Assembly (NCBI GenBank): GCA_024709165.1
Contig: JANJXF010000014.1
Coordinates: 1 to 34,807 of the forward strand
Length of the DNA: 34,807 bases
Direction of reading: 5' to 3'
From: Thiobacillus sp.
GTDB lineage: Bacteria; Pseudomonadota; Gammaproteobacteria; Burkholderiales; Thiobacillaceae
Shown here: positions 16,222 to 25,720 of the stretch, one piece after another
Layout: the number at the start of each line of letters is the position of its first letter
Numbering within the stretch: position 1 is the first letter of the stretch
Position numbers and translations under genes: made by a program
Notes under the pieces: generated by a model
Told to the model about the DNA's origin: nothing
Database searches by the model: none
What the model saw: only the letters and a program-made list of their open reading frames with translations

Positions 16222-16653
16222 ATGCATGAAATCGAGCTGAAACCCTCGCGGCTGTTGGGGCTGTTGCTGGCGGCCATGGCAGGACTGGCGACCTGGGCGC
16301 TGGCGCGTGCGGCGTTGCCGGACGTCGCGCGCTGGGGGATGGCGGGGGCGGTCATTGCGCTGGCTGCGTGGGGCGCCTGGCAGAGCTGCCCGCGGGTACG
16401 CGTGCGGCGCCTGAACGACGGCCGTGTGCAGGTCGCCGATGCGGCCGGCGATTGGTCCGATGTCGAGGTGCTGAACGACAGCTTCGTCTCGCCCCTGCTG
16501 ATTGTGCTGCGCTACCGGGTCGGGGGTGGGCCGGCAAAGCGGCTGGTGCTGCTGCCCGACAGCGCCGACGCCGACGCGCTGCGCCGGCTCAGGGTGTCGC
16601 TGCGTTGGCCACCCCGCACACGCTCGGACACAGCGTGCCCGGGCGCGGATTGA
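16222..16653 (+). CDS. YgfX/CptA-like small membrane protein
   Basis: The 143-residue product has two membrane segments (about 11-30 and 36-53) followed by a small soluble domain ([21 protein letters not shown]), the layout of YgfX, a membrane protein encoded beside sdhE and close to ygfZ in E. coli. Similarity is by pattern, not strong motifs. The ATG at 16222 is chosen by comparison with family length; ATG 16192 and GTG 16186 are in frame but would overlap the ygfZ 5' region. Its last 65 bases overlap the 3' end of nadB on the other strand. Confidence 0.65.
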   Translation: MHEIELKPSRLLGLLLAAMAGLATWALARAALPDVARWGMAGAVIALAAWGAWQSCPRVRVRRLNDGRVQVADAAGDWSDVEVLNDSFVSPLLIVLRYRVGGGPAKRLVLLPDSADADALRRLRVSLRWPPRTRSDTACPGAD

Positions 16654-18214
16654 GCACGGTGTTGCCGGCGATGGGCAGCGTTTCCGGATAGTCGCGGCTG
16701 TAGTGCAGACCGCGGCTTTCGTGGCGCAGTTGCGCGCAGCGCACGATGAGGTCGGCGCTTTGCACCAGGTTGCGCAACTCGATGAGGTCGTTGGTGACGC
16801 GGAAGTTGCGGTAGAACTCGTCAATTTCGTCGTGCAGCAGACGAATGCGGTGCGCCGCACGCGCCAGGCGCTTGTTGGTGCGCACGATGCCGACATAGTC
16901 CCACATGAAACGGCGCAATTCGTCCCAGTTGTGCGAGATGACCACTTCCTCGTCGGCATCGGTGACGCGTGAGGCGTCCCACGGCGGCAGTTCGAGCGGT
17001 GGTGCGGGCGGGGTGGCGAGGATGTCGGCAGCGGCGGCATGGCCGAACACCAGGCATTCGAGCAGCGAGTTCGACGCCAGACGATTGGCGCCGTGCAGGC
17101 CGGTGAAAGTGACTTCGCCGACTGCATAGAGGTTGCACAGGTCGGTGCGCGCGTCGCTGTCGGTGACCACGCCACCGCAGGTGTAGTGGGCGGCCGGTAC
17201 CACGGGGATCGGCTGGCGCGTGATGTCGATGCCGAGTTCGAGGCAGCGGCGGTGAATGGTCGGGAAGTGCTCGCGCACGAAGTCGGCCGATTTGTGGCTG
17301 ATGTCGAGATACACGCAGTCCAGACCGCGTTTCTTCATTTCGAAGTCGATGGCGCGCGCCACGACGTCGCGCGGTGCGAGCTCGGCACGCGGGTCGTGTT
17401 CCAGCATGAAGCGGCTGCCATCCGGCAGCAGCAGGTGGCCCCCCTCGCCGCGCACCGCTTCGGTGATGAGGAAGGACTTGGCGTGCGGGTGATACAGGCA
17501 GGTCGGATGGAACTGCACGAATTCGAGGTTTGCCACCCGGCAGCCGGCGCGCCAGGCCATGGCGATGCCATCGCCGGTCGCCGTGTCGGGATTCGTGGTG
17601 TAGAGATAGACCTTGCCCGCACCGCCGGTGGCGAGCACGGTATGTCCGGCGGCGAAGGTCTCGACCTCGCCGCTGTCCTTGTTCAATGCGTAGGCGCCGT
17701 GAATCTGGTGTTCCGCGCCGCCGGCGCGCCGTCCGGAAATGAGGTCGATGGCGACGTGCCGCTCGAAGGTGTCGATGTTGGGGTGGGCGCGTACGCGATC
17801 GAGCAGGCTCCCCTGCACTACATGGCCGGTGGCGTCCGCCGCGTGTACCACGCGCCGCCTGGAGTGTCCTCCTTCGCGCGCCAGGTGCAGCCGGCTGGGA
17901 ATTTCCGGGTCCGGGGTGAAGGCGACGCCGTTGTTCCGCAGCCAGGCGATCATCGCCTCCGCCTGGCCGGCGACCCGTTGCGTCACCGCTTCGTCGCACA
18001 GCCCGGCGCCGGCGACGAGGGTGTCGCGCACATGCGCCGCGACCGAGTCTCCGCTGTCGAGTGCGGCAGCGATGCCGCCCTGCGCCCAGTCGCTGGCACC
18101 GTCGGCCATCTGCCGCTTGGTGACGATGGCGACGCGGCGCTGGTCGGCCAGCCGCAGGGCCGTGGTCAGCGCGGCGAGGCCGCTGCCGAGAATGAGGACA
18201 TCGTGTTTGTGCAT
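16589..18214 (-). CDS. nadB: L-aspartate oxidase
   Basis: NadB is the flavoenzyme that oxidises L-aspartate to iminoaspartate, the first step of NAD synthesis; it can use fumarate as well as O2. The 541-residue protein begins [20 protein letters not shown], with the FAD-binding GxGxxA at 10-15. It carries [25 protein letters not shown], and the catalytic-region sequence [10 protein letters not shown] typical of NadB. The start is the ATG at 18214; an upstream in-frame extension reads through the promoter region. It is divergent from rpoE, a very common arrangement. Confidence 0.96.
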   Translation of the reverse strand: MHKHDVLILGSGLAALTTALRLADQRRVAIVTKRQMADGASDWAQGGIAAALDSGDSVAAHVRDTLVAGAGLCDEAVTQRVAGQAEAMIAWLRNNGVAFTPDPEIPSRLHLAREGGHSRRRVVHAADATGHVVQGSLLDRVRAHPNIDTFERHVAIDLISGRRAGGAEHQIHGAYALNKDSGEVETFAAGHTVLATGGAGKVYLYTTNPDTATGDGIAMAWRAGCRVANLEFVQFHPTCLYHPHAKSFLITEAVRGEGGHLLLPDGSRFMLEHDPRAELAPRDVVARAIDFEMKKRGLDCVYLDISHKSADFVREHFPTIHRRCLELGIDITRQPIPVVPAAHYTCGGVVTDSDARTDLCNLYAVGEVTFTGLHGANRLASNSLLECLVFGHAAAADILATPPAPPLELPPWDASRVTDADEEVVISHNWDELRRFMWDYVGIVRTNKRLARAAHRIRLLHDEIDEFYRNFRVTNDLIELRNLVQSADLIVRCAQLRHESRGLHYSRDYPETLPIAGNTVLNPRPGTLCPSVCGVANAATP

Positions 18215-18267
18215 GATCCCCCGCGATGATAGCAGGCTTGATGGGTAGCAAATAACCCTGGCGGCGG

Positions 18268-18295
18268 TGAACTTTTGCGTGTGGACAGGCTCACA
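18268..18295 (+). promoter_or_regulatory. Candidate sigma-E type promoter of rpoE
   Basis: TGAACTT (18268-18274) followed after 16 bases by TCACA (18291-18295) fits the extracytoplasmic sigma-E pattern (GGAACTT, 15-16 bases, TCnnA). Transcription would start about 50 bases before rpoE, which fits positive autoregulation known for rpoE genes. Confidence 0.5.
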
Positions 18296-18353
18296 GGATG
18301 CGGAAGCGGCGGTCACGTATACTTCTGCCTCAACGAACAAGCTGCAGGGAGTC

Positions 18354-18950
18354 ATGTCGGACCGCGAAGTGGATCAGGTGTTGGTCGAGCGCGCCCAGCG
18401 CGGCGACAAGCGTGCGTTCGAGCTGCTGGTGAACAAGTATCACCGCAAGCTCGGGCGCCTGCTGTCGCGCATGGTGCGGGATGCCGCGGAGGTGGAAGAC
18501 ATCACTCAGGAAGCCTTCATCAAGGCGTACCGGGCGTTGCCGGGGTTCCGCGGCGAGAGCGCGTTCTACACCTGGCTGTATCGCATTGCCGTCAACACCG
18601 CGAAGAACTATCTGGTGGCGCACAAGCGGCAACCGGTTTCAAGCGACGTGCTGGCGGAGGACGCGGAGAACTTCGACGATGGCGAGCTGTTGCGCGACAT
18701 TGCGACCCCGGATGCGGAACTCCAGACCAAACAGATCGCCAAAGCTGTGAACGAGGCCGTCGAGGCCTTGCCCGAGGAACTGAGGACGGCCATCACCCTG
18801 CGCGAAATCGAAGGCATGAGCTACGAAGAGATCGCACAGATGATGGAATGTCCGATCGGCACCGTGCGTTCGCGCATTTTCCGCGCGCGCGAGGCCATTG
18901 CAGAGAAGATTCGCCCGATGCTGGGCACCAGCCAGGACAAGAGGTGGTAA
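18354..18950 (+). CDS. rpoE: RNA polymerase sigma-E factor (ECF)
   Basis: This 198-residue ECF sigma factor directs the envelope-stress response. Region 2 is seen in [21 protein letters not shown]-like sequence (about 49-69) and [17 protein letters not shown]. Region 4 is [16 protein letters not shown] with the helix-turn-helix [23 protein letters not shown] precedes the ATG at 18354. It heads an operon with its anti-sigma system (rseA, rseB, rseC) and the protease mucD. Confidence 0.97.
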   Translation: MSDREVDQVLVERAQRGDKRAFELLVNKYHRKLGRLLSRMVRDAAEVEDITQEAFIKAYRALPGFRGESAFYTWLYRIAVNTAKNYLVAHKRQPVSSDVLAEDAENFDDGELLRDIATPDAELQTKQIAKAVNEAVEALPEELRTAITLREIEGMSYEEIAQMMECPIGTVRSRIFRAREAIAEKIRPMLGTSQDKRW

Positions 18951-18952
18951 GC

Positions 18953-19492
18953 ATGTCAGCACTACGCAAATCCGTATCCCCCGCCCACGCCGATCCGCTG
19001 GAAACGGATTTGCGGGCCTCGATTTCGGCCGCTCTCGACGGCGAAGCGGCCCACGCCGAAATCGAGGCCTGCGTGGCGGCCTTGAAAGGAGACGTGGAGA
19101 TGCGCCGCCACTGGGCGGATTACCAGCTGGTCGGCGACCTGATGCGCGGCCTCGCGCCGGCTTCGGACGATTTCATGACGACGTTCTCCGCGCGGCTTGC
19201 CGCCGAGCCGACCGTGCTGGCGCCGCGCCGCAGCGTGTGGCCGCAGCGTCTGGCGGCCGCCTCATTTGCCGGCATCGCGGCATGGGGGGCGCTGTCGCTC
19301 AACGGCCTGCTGAATGGCGGCGAAGCGCCACTGCCGCTGGCGGCGGCGCCGTCCCCCGGGCTGGCGACTCCCACCCTCGTGCGCGATGATGCGCAGCTCG
19401 CCCCCTATCTTGTCGCGCATCAGGAATTCGCACCGATGGCGGTGGCTTCACCCTATCAGCGTGTCGTCGCGGTTGTGGCGGAGCCGCGCTGA
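18953..19492 (+). CDS. rseA: Anti-sigma-E factor RseA/MucA
   Basis: RseA spans the inner membrane and sequesters sigma-E until cleaved under envelope stress. In this 179-residue protein the N-terminal cytoplasmic domain (about 18-85) has the family pattern SAALDGEA and [14 protein letters not shown] single membrane helix lies at about 98-120 and a short periplasmic domain follows. It begins two bases after rpoE and its stop overlaps the rseB start by one base (TGATG). Function is clear from sequence and context. Confidence 0.92.
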   Translation: MSALRKSVSPAHADPLETDLRASISAALDGEAAHAEIEACVAALKGDVEMRRHWADYQLVGDLMRGLAPASDDFMTTFSARLAAEPTVLAPRRSVWPQRLAAASFAGIAAWGALSLNGLLNGGEAPLPLAAAPSPGLATPTLVRDDAQLAPYLVAHQEFAPMAVASPYQRVVAVVAEPR

Positions 19493-20451
19493 TGCAGCCA
19501 GCACGTCTCGCGCGGCCGCGCTGGCTGGCGGTATGCCTGCTGGCCCTGCTGGTCTGGTCGTCGGGCGCGGTGCGGGCGGAAACGGCGCTGGACTGGCTCA
19601 ACCGCGCCGCGACCTCGGCGCGGACGCTGAATTACAGCGGCGTCTATGTCTACCATCACGGCGAACACATCGAGGTGCTGCGGGTGCTGCATCGCAGCGA
19701 CGCCGGCGGCGAGCAGGAAAAGGTCGAAGTGCTCGACGGTACGCCACGCCAGTTCCTGCGCATCAACAACGACGTCTATTGCCACATGCCCGACGGCAAG
19801 CATGTACGCCTGGAGCGCAACGCCGTGCGGCGCTTCTTCCCCGCCCTGTTGCCGGCGCAGCCGGGACAACTGGCGGAGTTCTACGACATCAAGTTGGGCG
19901 GCAGCGAGCGCGTCGCCGGCCGGGCATGCCAGGTGGTCACCCTGGAGCCGCGCGATGCGTATCGCCATAGCTATCATCTTTGGCTCGACCGGCAGACCGG
20001 CCTGCCGCTGAAGACGCGCAGCGTCAATGAAAACGGCGGCGTGGTGTCGATGTTCGTGTTCTCCGAAATCCAGATCGGCAAGGCACCCGATGCACGGCTG
20101 TTCCGCAACGACATGGCCGGCAAGCGTATCCAGCAGGCGAGCCTTGACAAGCCGGCCGGTCCGTCCTGGGACGTGGTGCCGCCGCCGGGTTACGCGCGTG
20201 TGCAGGAGGCGCTGCGGCCGTTGCCCGGCAAGAAGTCGCCGGTCACCCACATGGTGTTCTCCGATGGCCTGAGTGTGCTGTCGATGTTCGTTGAACCGAT
20301 CGACCCGCAGTCCCAGCCCATGCAGGGGCTGTCGGCCGAAGGCGCGATCGGCGTGTACGCGCGCCAGGTCGAGGGCCACACGGTGACGGTGCTGGGTGAG
20401 GTGCCGAGCCAGGCACTGATCGAGACCGGCAACTCGGTCAGACGGAAATAG
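19492..20451 (+). CDS. rseB: Periplasmic sigma-E regulator RseB/MucB
   Basis: RseB binds the periplasmic part of RseA and blocks its cleavage until misassembled envelope lipids or proteins release it. The 319-residue protein has a signal peptide (1-29), a LolA-like N-terminal domain starting DWLNRAATSARTLNYSGVYVY, and the MucB/RseB C-terminal domain (SPVTHMVFSDGLSVLSMFVEP). Its ATG overlaps the rseA stop, giving translational coupling. Confidence 0.94.
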   Translation: MQPARLARPRWLAVCLLALLVWSSGAVRAETALDWLNRAATSARTLNYSGVYVYHHGEHIEVLRVLHRSDAGGEQEKVEVLDGTPRQFLRINNDVYCHMPDGKHVRLERNAVRRFFPALLPAQPGQLAEFYDIKLGGSERVAGRACQVVTLEPRDAYRHSYHLWLDRQTGLPLKTRSVNENGGVVSMFVFSEIQIGKAPDARLFRNDMAGKRIQQASLDKPAGPSWDVVPPPGYARVQEALRPLPGKKSPVTHMVFSDGLSVLSMFVEPIDPQSQPMQGLSAEGAIGVYARQVEGHTVTVLGEVPSQALIETGNSVRRK

Positions 20452-20455
20452 ACGC

Positions 20456-20908
20456 ATGGTCGAGCAGACCGTGATGGTCGTGCGTACCGAGCCGGCGGGC
20501 GTGTGGGTCGAGGCCGTGGAGCCGTCCGGTTGCGGCGCCTGCGATGGGCAGGGTTGCGGTTCGCGGCGGCTCGCGGAAATGTTCCAGCGCGGTGAACGCC
20601 TGTTCCGCGTCGATAGCGATCTTGCGCTGCGCGTGGGTGACCGCGTGGTCGTCGGTATTGCCGATGGCAGCGTGCTGCGCAGCGCCGGGCGCGCCTACGG
20701 CGTGCCGCTGGCGGGCATGCTGGTCGGTGCGCTGCTCGCGCAGGCGCTTTGGCCTGGCGACGCGGCGGCGGTGGCCGGTCTCGCGGCCGGTGGCGTGGTC
20801 GGTGTACTGGGTTCGCGCGGCGTCAGCGTCGCACGCCCGCAGGTCCTGCGGCACGAATCTGGATCGAGCGATACGATGAAGAAAGGACAATCATGTTCAA
20901 GACATTGA
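20456..20908 (+). CDS. rseC: RseC/MucC family membrane protein
   Basis: RseC is a small inner-membrane protein linked to sigma-E control and to reduction of SoxR. The 150-residue product has an N-terminal domain with cysteines Cys26, Cys29 and Cys34 (CGACDGQGC), then two membrane helices (about 77-99 and 103-123). This pattern of cysteines and paired helices defines the family. It sits four bases after rseB, and its end overlaps the mucD start by 16 bases. Confidence 0.9.
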   Translation: MVEQTVMVVRTEPAGVWVEAVEPSGCGACDGQGCGSRRLAEMFQRGERLFRVDSDLALRVGDRVVVGIADGSVLRSAGRAYGVPLAGMLVGALLAQALWPGDAAAVAGLAAGGVVGVLGSRGVSVARPQVLRHESGSSDTMKKGQSCSRH

Positions 20909-22278
20909 TAACGACTTCGGCACTGATGGTCGCCCTGGCTGTGCCGGCGCACGCCAGGGAAGTGGTGGATGTCGCCGACCTGGTGGACAGGCAGGGGCCG
21001 GCGGTGGTCAACATCAGCACCACCAAACTCGTCAAGAAGAATAATGACGAGGGTTTTCCGTTTGCATTGCCAGACGAGGAGGAGATGCAGGACTTCTTCC
21101 GCCGCTTCTTCCCGCGTGCGCCACACGGCCCGACGCAGGAAATTCCGACGCGTGGCGCAGGTTCCGGATTCATCGTCAGCAACGACGGCTACATCCTGAC
21201 CAATGCGCACGTGGTGCGCAACGCCGACGAGGTCGAGGTCAAGCTGATCGACAAGCGCAAGTTCACCGCCAAGGTGGTCGGCACCGATAGTCGCACCGAC
21301 ATCGCCGTACTGAAGATCCCGGCGGGCAACCTGCCCACGGTGAAACTCGGCGATCCCGCGAAGCTGCGCGTCGGCGAAGCGGTGGCGGCAATCGGTTCGC
21401 CGTTCGGTTTCGAGAACTCGGTCACCGCCGGCATCGTGTCCGCCAAGGGGCGCACGCTGCCTTCGGAAAGCTATGTGCCCTACATCCAGACCGATGTGCC
21501 GATCAACCCCGGTAATTCCGGCGGCCCGCTGTTCAACATGAAAGGCGAAGTCGTCGGCGTCAATTCGCAGATCTACAGCCGTTCCGGCGGCTACCAGGGG
21601 GTGTCGTTCGCAATTCCCATCGACATCGCGATGGAAGTCGCCGAACAGTTGAAGGGTGGCGGCAAGGTGTCGCGCGGCTGGCTCGGCGTGGTCATCCAGG
21701 AAGTCACGGCCGATCTCGCCGAATCGTTCGGCCTCGACCGCCCGCGCGGCGCGTTGGTCGCCCAGGTCCAGGAGGATAGCCCTGCTGCGAGAGCGGGCCT
21801 GCAGGTGTCCGACGTGATCCTGAATTTCAACGGCATGGCGATCGAGAATTCCGGGGACCTGCCGCGCCTGGTCGGCCTGGCCAAGCCGGGGGCGAAAATT
21901 CCGTTCGACGTGTGGCGCAAGGGCAGGACGCAGACACTGTTGGTGGCCGTGGGCGAATTGCCCGGAGATGAAACTGCCGCCACCAGGAGCTCGCGCAGCT
22001 ATTCGCGCGGCGGGCTTGCGCTGTCGGAACTCAGTGCGGACCAACGCCGCGAGCTCAAGCTCGATCATGGTCTGCTGGTGGAAAGCGTGACCGGCGATGC
22101 GGCGCGCGCGGGCATCCGCGTCGGCGACGTCATCCTGGCGGTGAACAACGGCAAGGTCGCGACCGTCGACGCCTTCCGCAAGGCGATTGCCGGGGTGCCC
22201 AAGGGCAAGAGCGCCGCCATCCTGGTGCGGCGCGGCGACGGCTCGCTGTACGTTCCGCTGAAGATATCGGGTGAGTGA
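20893..22278 (+). CDS. mucD: Periplasmic serine protease DegP/MucD
   Basis: This 461-residue HtrA-family protease and chaperone degrades misfolded periplasmic proteins. A signal peptide (1-21, AHA) is followed by the trypsin-like domain with the triad His106 (TNAHVV), Asp136 (TDIAVL) and Ser209 (GNSGGPL), then two PDZ domains (about 255-345 and 375-455, the second containing GDVILAVNNGKV). The ATG at 20893 lies inside the rseC end. mucD closing the rpoE-rseABC operon is the usual betaproteobacterial arrangement. Confidence 0.96.
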   Translation: MFKTLITTSALMVALAVPAHAREVVDVADLVDRQGPAVVNISTTKLVKKNNDEGFPFALPDEEEMQDFFRRFFPRAPHGPTQEIPTRGAGSGFIVSNDGYILTNAHVVRNADEVEVKLIDKRKFTAKVVGTDSRTDIAVLKIPAGNLPTVKLGDPAKLRVGEAVAAIGSPFGFENSVTAGIVSAKGRTLPSESYVPYIQTDVPINPGNSGGPLFNMKGEVVGVNSQIYSRSGGYQGVSFAIPIDIAMEVAEQLKGGGKVSRGWLGVVIQEVTADLAESFGLDRPRGALVAQVQEDSPAARAGLQVSDVILNFNGMAIENSGDLPRLVGLAKPGAKIPFDVWRKGRTQTLLVAVGELPGDETAATRSSRSYSRGGLALSELSADQRRELKLDHGLLVESVTGDAARAGIRVGDVILAVNNGKVATVDAFRKAIAGVPKGKSAAILVRRGDGSLYVPLKISGE

Positions 22279-22519
22279 GGCGCTGACGTTGTACACGCGG
22301 GCTGGCTGCCCGTTGTGTGAGGAGATGGAGGACGGAGTTCGCGTACTGCTCGATGGCAGCGGCCACGTCCTGGTGACGGTCGACGTCGATGCGGCCCCGG
22401 AACTGCAGACGCGCCATGGTTGGGACGTGCCGCTGCTGTTTCACGGTGAAGCCGAAATCTTCCGCCATCGCCTCGATGTCGATATCTTGCGGGCATGGCT
22501 GCGCGCCCATCCCGGTTGA
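22271..22519 (+). CDS. Glutaredoxin-like (DUF836 type) small thiol protein
   Basis: The 82-residue product has a thioredoxin-like fold: LTLYTRAGCPLCEEME carries the redox CxxC (Cys13 and Cys16), a central beta-helix stretch follows, and DVPLLFHGE provides the conserved cis-Pro loop. The start is GTG at 22271, overlapping the mucD stop by eight bases, so the two are coupled. A glutaredoxin-like gene at this place is common in betaproteobacteria, where lepA normally follows; here it does not. Confidence 0.85.
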   Translation: MSEALTLYTRAGCPLCEEMEDGVRVLLDGSGHVLVTVDVDAAPELQTRHGWDVPLLFHGEAEIFRHRLDVDILRAWLRAHPG

Positions 22520-22808
22520 TGGCACCTTGCGGGCGGCAAGCCCGGCCCGCAGGCGTGGGCAGGCCGTATGTCCTGCGGTAGGCGTGCTGAATGGACCAGC
22601 GGGACGATATCAAGGCGATGTCCAGCCGATGGACAAAACGCCGGTAAAAAATTAAGATAAACAAGTCATTTATAAGGGTTCGCCGTCCGGCGGGTCCTGC
22701 CCAGGAACGCCTCATGCCGTACCTCCCGCTGTCGATGAGTTCCCGCCGGGAATGCCTTTCGCCTTCATGCGGCGGCGCAGCTGCGCGCGCCCGGGCGGGT
22801 GGGTGCGC
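22520..22808. other. Intergenic region before yhcC
   Basis: This 289-bp gap separates the sigma-E operon from the ubiUVT cluster. Near 22529-22550 there is a GC hairpin, GCGGGC/GCCCGC, without a T-run. An AT-rich stretch at about 22643-22676 probably contains the promoter for the downstream operon. I looked for an FNR-type TTGAT-N4-ATCAA box and found no acceptable match. Confidence 0.4.
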
Positions 22809-23759
22809 ATGAACGCACGCGCCGATCTCATTCACGGCTTCGGTCGCGCGATGCAGGATCGCTACGGCGAGCGCGTGCACAAGGTCGCGCTCGACGCCGG
22901 TTTCACCTGCCCCAACCGTGACGGGTCCAAGGGGATCGGCGGCTGTACCTTCTGCAACAACAAGTCGTTCGCCCCCGGCACGCGCGAGCCGGCCTCGCTC
23001 GCCGCGCAGTTCGAGCGCGCGCGCGGGCGCATCGCGCGCGGCACCGGCGCGCGTCGCTTCCTTGCCTATTTCCAGGCCTACACCAACACTTACGCACACG
23101 TCGACGAACTGCGTGCTTTGTATGACGAGGCGCTCGCCGAACCGGGTGTGATCGGGCTGTCCATCGGCACGCGTCCGGACTGCGTGCCGTCGCCGGTACT
23201 CGACCTGCTCGCCGAGTACCGCGAGCGCGGCCACGAGGTATGGTTGGAACTTGGCCTGCAGTCGGCGTTCGACCACAGTCTTTCGCGTGTCAACCGGGGC
23301 CACGGCTTTGCCGAATACGTCGAGGCCACGCGTGCTGCGCGTGCGCGCGGCATTCCGGTGTGTTGTCATCTCATCGTCGGTCTGCCGGGCGAGGACGAAT
23401 CGCACGCCCACGCCAGCCTCGACCGCGTGCTCGAAGTCGGCGTGGACGGGCTGAAACTGCATCCGCTCCACGTAGTCAAGCACACCATCCTCGCCATCGA
23501 ATGGAAGCGCGGCGACTACGTGCCGCTGGAAGAAGCCGACTACGTGCGCATCGCCGCCGACCTCATCGAGCGCACGCCGTGGGAGGTGGTCTATCATCGC
23601 GTCACCGGCACCGCGCCTGCCGACATGCTGCTCGCGCCGGCGTGGTGCGCGAAGAAGTGGGACATCCTCAACGGCATCGCCGACGAGCTGGCGCGGCGCG
23701 GCAGCCGCCAGGGCGCGCGTGCAGGCCAACCCTGGAAGGAGCAGATTCATGCCGCTTGA
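22809..23759 (+). CDS. Radical SAM protein, TIGR01212/YhcC family
   Basis: The 316-residue product matches YhcC-type radical SAM proteins. CPNRDGSKGIGGCTFC holds the cluster cysteines Cys34, Cys46 and Cys49 with the long CX11CX2C spacing of this family. LSIGTRPDC, WLELGLQSAFD and VGLPGEDE are also family motifs. Its reaction is not firmly established. The ATG at 22809 gives the usual N-terminus. It overlaps ubiU by 11 bases, so it is part of the anaerobic ubiquinone cluster here, which may hint at its role. Confidence 0.9.
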   Translation: MNARADLIHGFGRAMQDRYGERVHKVALDAGFTCPNRDGSKGIGGCTFCNNKSFAPGTREPASLAAQFERARGRIARGTGARRFLAYFQAYTNTYAHVDELRALYDEALAEPGVIGLSIGTRPDCVPSPVLDLLAEYRERGHEVWLELGLQSAFDHSLSRVNRGHGFAEYVEATRAARARGIPVCCHLIVGLPGEDESHAHASLDRVLEVGVDGLKLHPLHVVKHTILAIEWKRGDYVPLEEADYVRIAADLIERTPWEVVYHRVTGTAPADMLLAPAWCAKKWDILNGIADELARRGSRQGARAGQPWKEQIHAA

Positions 23760-24750
23760 ACTCGTCTGCCCGGCGGGCAGCCTGATGGCGCTGAAAGCCG
23801 CCATCGACAATGGCGCCGATGCCGTCTACATGGGCTTTCGCGACAACACCAACGCACGCGCCTTTCCCGGCCTCAACTTCGACGACGCGCAGGCGGCCGA
23901 AGGCCTGCGCTATGCGCACGACCGCGGCCGCAAGGTGCTGTTGGCGCTCAACACCTATCCCCAGTCCGACACCTGGCAGCGCTGGACCGGCGCCGTCGAC
24001 CGTGCGGCAAAGCTTGGCATGGATGCGGTGATCCTCGCCGATGCCGGCCTCATGCGTTACGCGGTGAAGCATTATCCGGCGCTGCGCCTGCACCTGTCGG
24101 TACAGGGGTCGGCCACCAGCTACGAGGCGGTCAATTTCTACCGCGAGCACTTCGGCGTGCAGCGCGCCGTGCTGCCGCGCGTGCTGTCACTGCCGCAGGT
24201 GGAAAACGTGGTGAAAAACACGCCCGTCGAGATCGAGCTGTTCGGCTTCGGCGGTCTGTGCGTGATGGTCGAAGGCCGCTGCCTGCTGTCGTCCTATTGC
24301 ACCGGCGAATCGCCCAACTCGGCGGGCGTGTGCTCGCCGGCGAAGTCCGTGCAGTGGAAGGAAACCTCCACGGGACTCGAATCACGCCTGAACGGCGTGC
24401 TGCTCGACCGCTACGGCAAGGACGAGAAGGCGGGTTATCCTACCCTGTGCAAGGGCCGCTTCGAGGTTTCCGGCGAAACCTACTATGCGCTCGAAGAACC
24501 GACCAGCCTCAATACCCTCGATCTCCTGCCCGAGATGCTGAAAATGGGCATCGCCGCGATCAAGATCGAAGGCCGCCAGCGCAGCCCGGCCTACGTGACG
24601 CAGGTCACCCGGGTGTGGCGCGCCGCCATCGACGCGGTGAAGAAGAACGCCGAGAGCTTCGTCCCCGCGCCGGGCTGGATGGCCGAACTGAACAAGCTGT
24701 CGGAAGGCCAGAGCCACACCCTCGGCGCGTATCATCGGCCGTGGAAATGA
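23749..24750 (+). CDS. ubiU: O2-independent ubiquinone hydroxylation protein UbiU (peptidase U32 family)
   Basis: UbiU and UbiV form a heterodimer with 4Fe-4S clusters that hydroxylates the ubiquinone ring without oxygen. The 333-residue product has the U32 start ELVCPAGSLMALKAAIDNGAD and the four presumed cluster ligands Cys171, Cys178, Cys195 and Cys234, which match the spacing of the E. coli ligands (169, 176, 193, 232). A strong GGAAGGAG precedes the ATG inside yhcC. ubiV follows 76 bases later. Confidence 0.95.
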   Translation: MPLELVCPAGSLMALKAAIDNGADAVYMGFRDNTNARAFPGLNFDDAQAAEGLRYAHDRGRKVLLALNTYPQSDTWQRWTGAVDRAAKLGMDAVILADAGLMRYAVKHYPALRLHLSVQGSATSYEAVNFYREHFGVQRAVLPRVLSLPQVENVVKNTPVEIELFGFGGLCVMVEGRCLLSSYCTGESPNSAGVCSPAKSVQWKETSTGLESRLNGVLLDRYGKDEKAGYPTLCKGRFEVSGETYYALEEPTSLNTLDLLPEMLKMGIAAIKIEGRQRSPAYVTQVTRVWRAAIDAVKKNAESFVPAPGWMAELNKLSEGQSHTLGAYHRPWK

Positions 24751-24826
24751 CGGCCGTGTGCCAGGCGCCAGGCCTCGGCCCGCGCGTGTCTGCACGCCGT
24801 GTCCTGCCTCTCGCTCGACGTACATC

Positions 24827-25720
24827 ATGAATCTGTCCCTCGGCCCTCTCCTGTACTACTGGTCCCGCGAGGACACCTTCGCCTTTTACGAGTCGGCGGC
24901 GGACTGGCCGGTGGCGCGTGTGTACCTGGGCGAAACCGTGTGTTCGCGCCGTCACCTGCTGCGCCTGCCCGACTGGCTGGATGTTGCGGGAAAGCTGGCC
25001 GCCGCCGGCAAGGAGGTGGTGCTCTCCACACAAACGCTGATCGAATCCGAATCCGACCTCAAGGTGCTGCGCAAGATCGTGCGCGACGGGCGTTTCCTGG
25101 TCGAGGCCAACGAGTGGGGCGCGGTGCGGCTGTTGTCCGAAGCGAAAGTCCCCTTCGTCGCCGGCCCCACACTCAACATTTACAATCCGCAGACGCTCGA
25201 CGTGCTCGCCGCGCTGGGCGCGCGCCGCTGGCTGCCGCCGGTGGAGGTGTCGCGCAGCGCGCTCGCGGCGCTGCTCGACCATGCGCCGGCCGGAATGGAG
25301 ACCGAGGTCTTTGCTTACGGCCGCCTGCCGCTTGCCTACTCGGCGCGCTGCTTCACCGCGCGCCACTACAACCTGCCCAAGGACGACTGCCAGTTCCGCT
25401 GTCTCGACCATCCGGACGGGCTGCCGCTGGCGACGCGCGAGGGCAAACCCTTCCTTACCATCAACGGCATCCAGACGCAGTCGGCCGGCGTGTACAACCT
25501 CATCGACGAACTCCCGTCGCTGCGCGAGCTGGGCGTGGCCTGCCTGCGCCTCTCGCCGCAGTCGCGCCACATGGAGCGCGTGGTGAAGGCCTACGATGCC
25601 GCGCTTGCGGGAGACGCCTCTGCTGCCGCGGGTCTGGCGAAAGTGATGCCGGGCGCCTCGGTCGATGGCTACTGGCACGGCCGCGCCGGGCTCGAACACG
25701 ATGCCACGCAGCATGGCTGA
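24827..25720 (+). CDS. ubiV: O2-independent ubiquinone hydroxylation protein UbiV (peptidase U32 family)
   Basis: UbiV is the partner of UbiU. The 297-residue product begins MNLSLGPLLYYWSRED. Cys39, Cys175, Cys188 and Cys192 reproduce the E. coli cluster-ligand pattern (39, 180, 193, 197) with the same 13- and 4-residue spacing, strong support for function. No clear SD sequence precedes the ATG, unlike ubiU. The end overlaps the queD start by eight bases. Confidence 0.94.
   Translation: MNLSLGPLLYYWSREDTFAFYESAADWPVARVYLGETVCSRRHLLRLPDWLDVAGKLAAAGKEVVLSTQTLIESESDLKVLRKIVRDGRFLVEANEWGAVRLLSEAKVPFVAGPTLNIYNPQTLDVLAALGARRWLPPVEVSRSALAALLDHAPAGMETEVFAYGRLPLAYSARCFTARHYNLPKDDCQFRCLDHPDGLPLATREGKPFLTINGIQTQSAGVYNLIDELPSLRELGVACLRLSPQSRHMERVVKAYDAALAGDASAAAGLAKVMPGASVDGYWHGRAGLEHDATQHG

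Noticed and set aside
17039-18229. 396-codon plus-strand frame opposite nadB
   Set aside because: Shadow frame; nadB has clear family motifs over its whole length.
22600-22690. FNR box before the ubiUVT cluster
   Set aside because: The best candidates match the TTGAT-N4-ATCAA pattern at too few positions.
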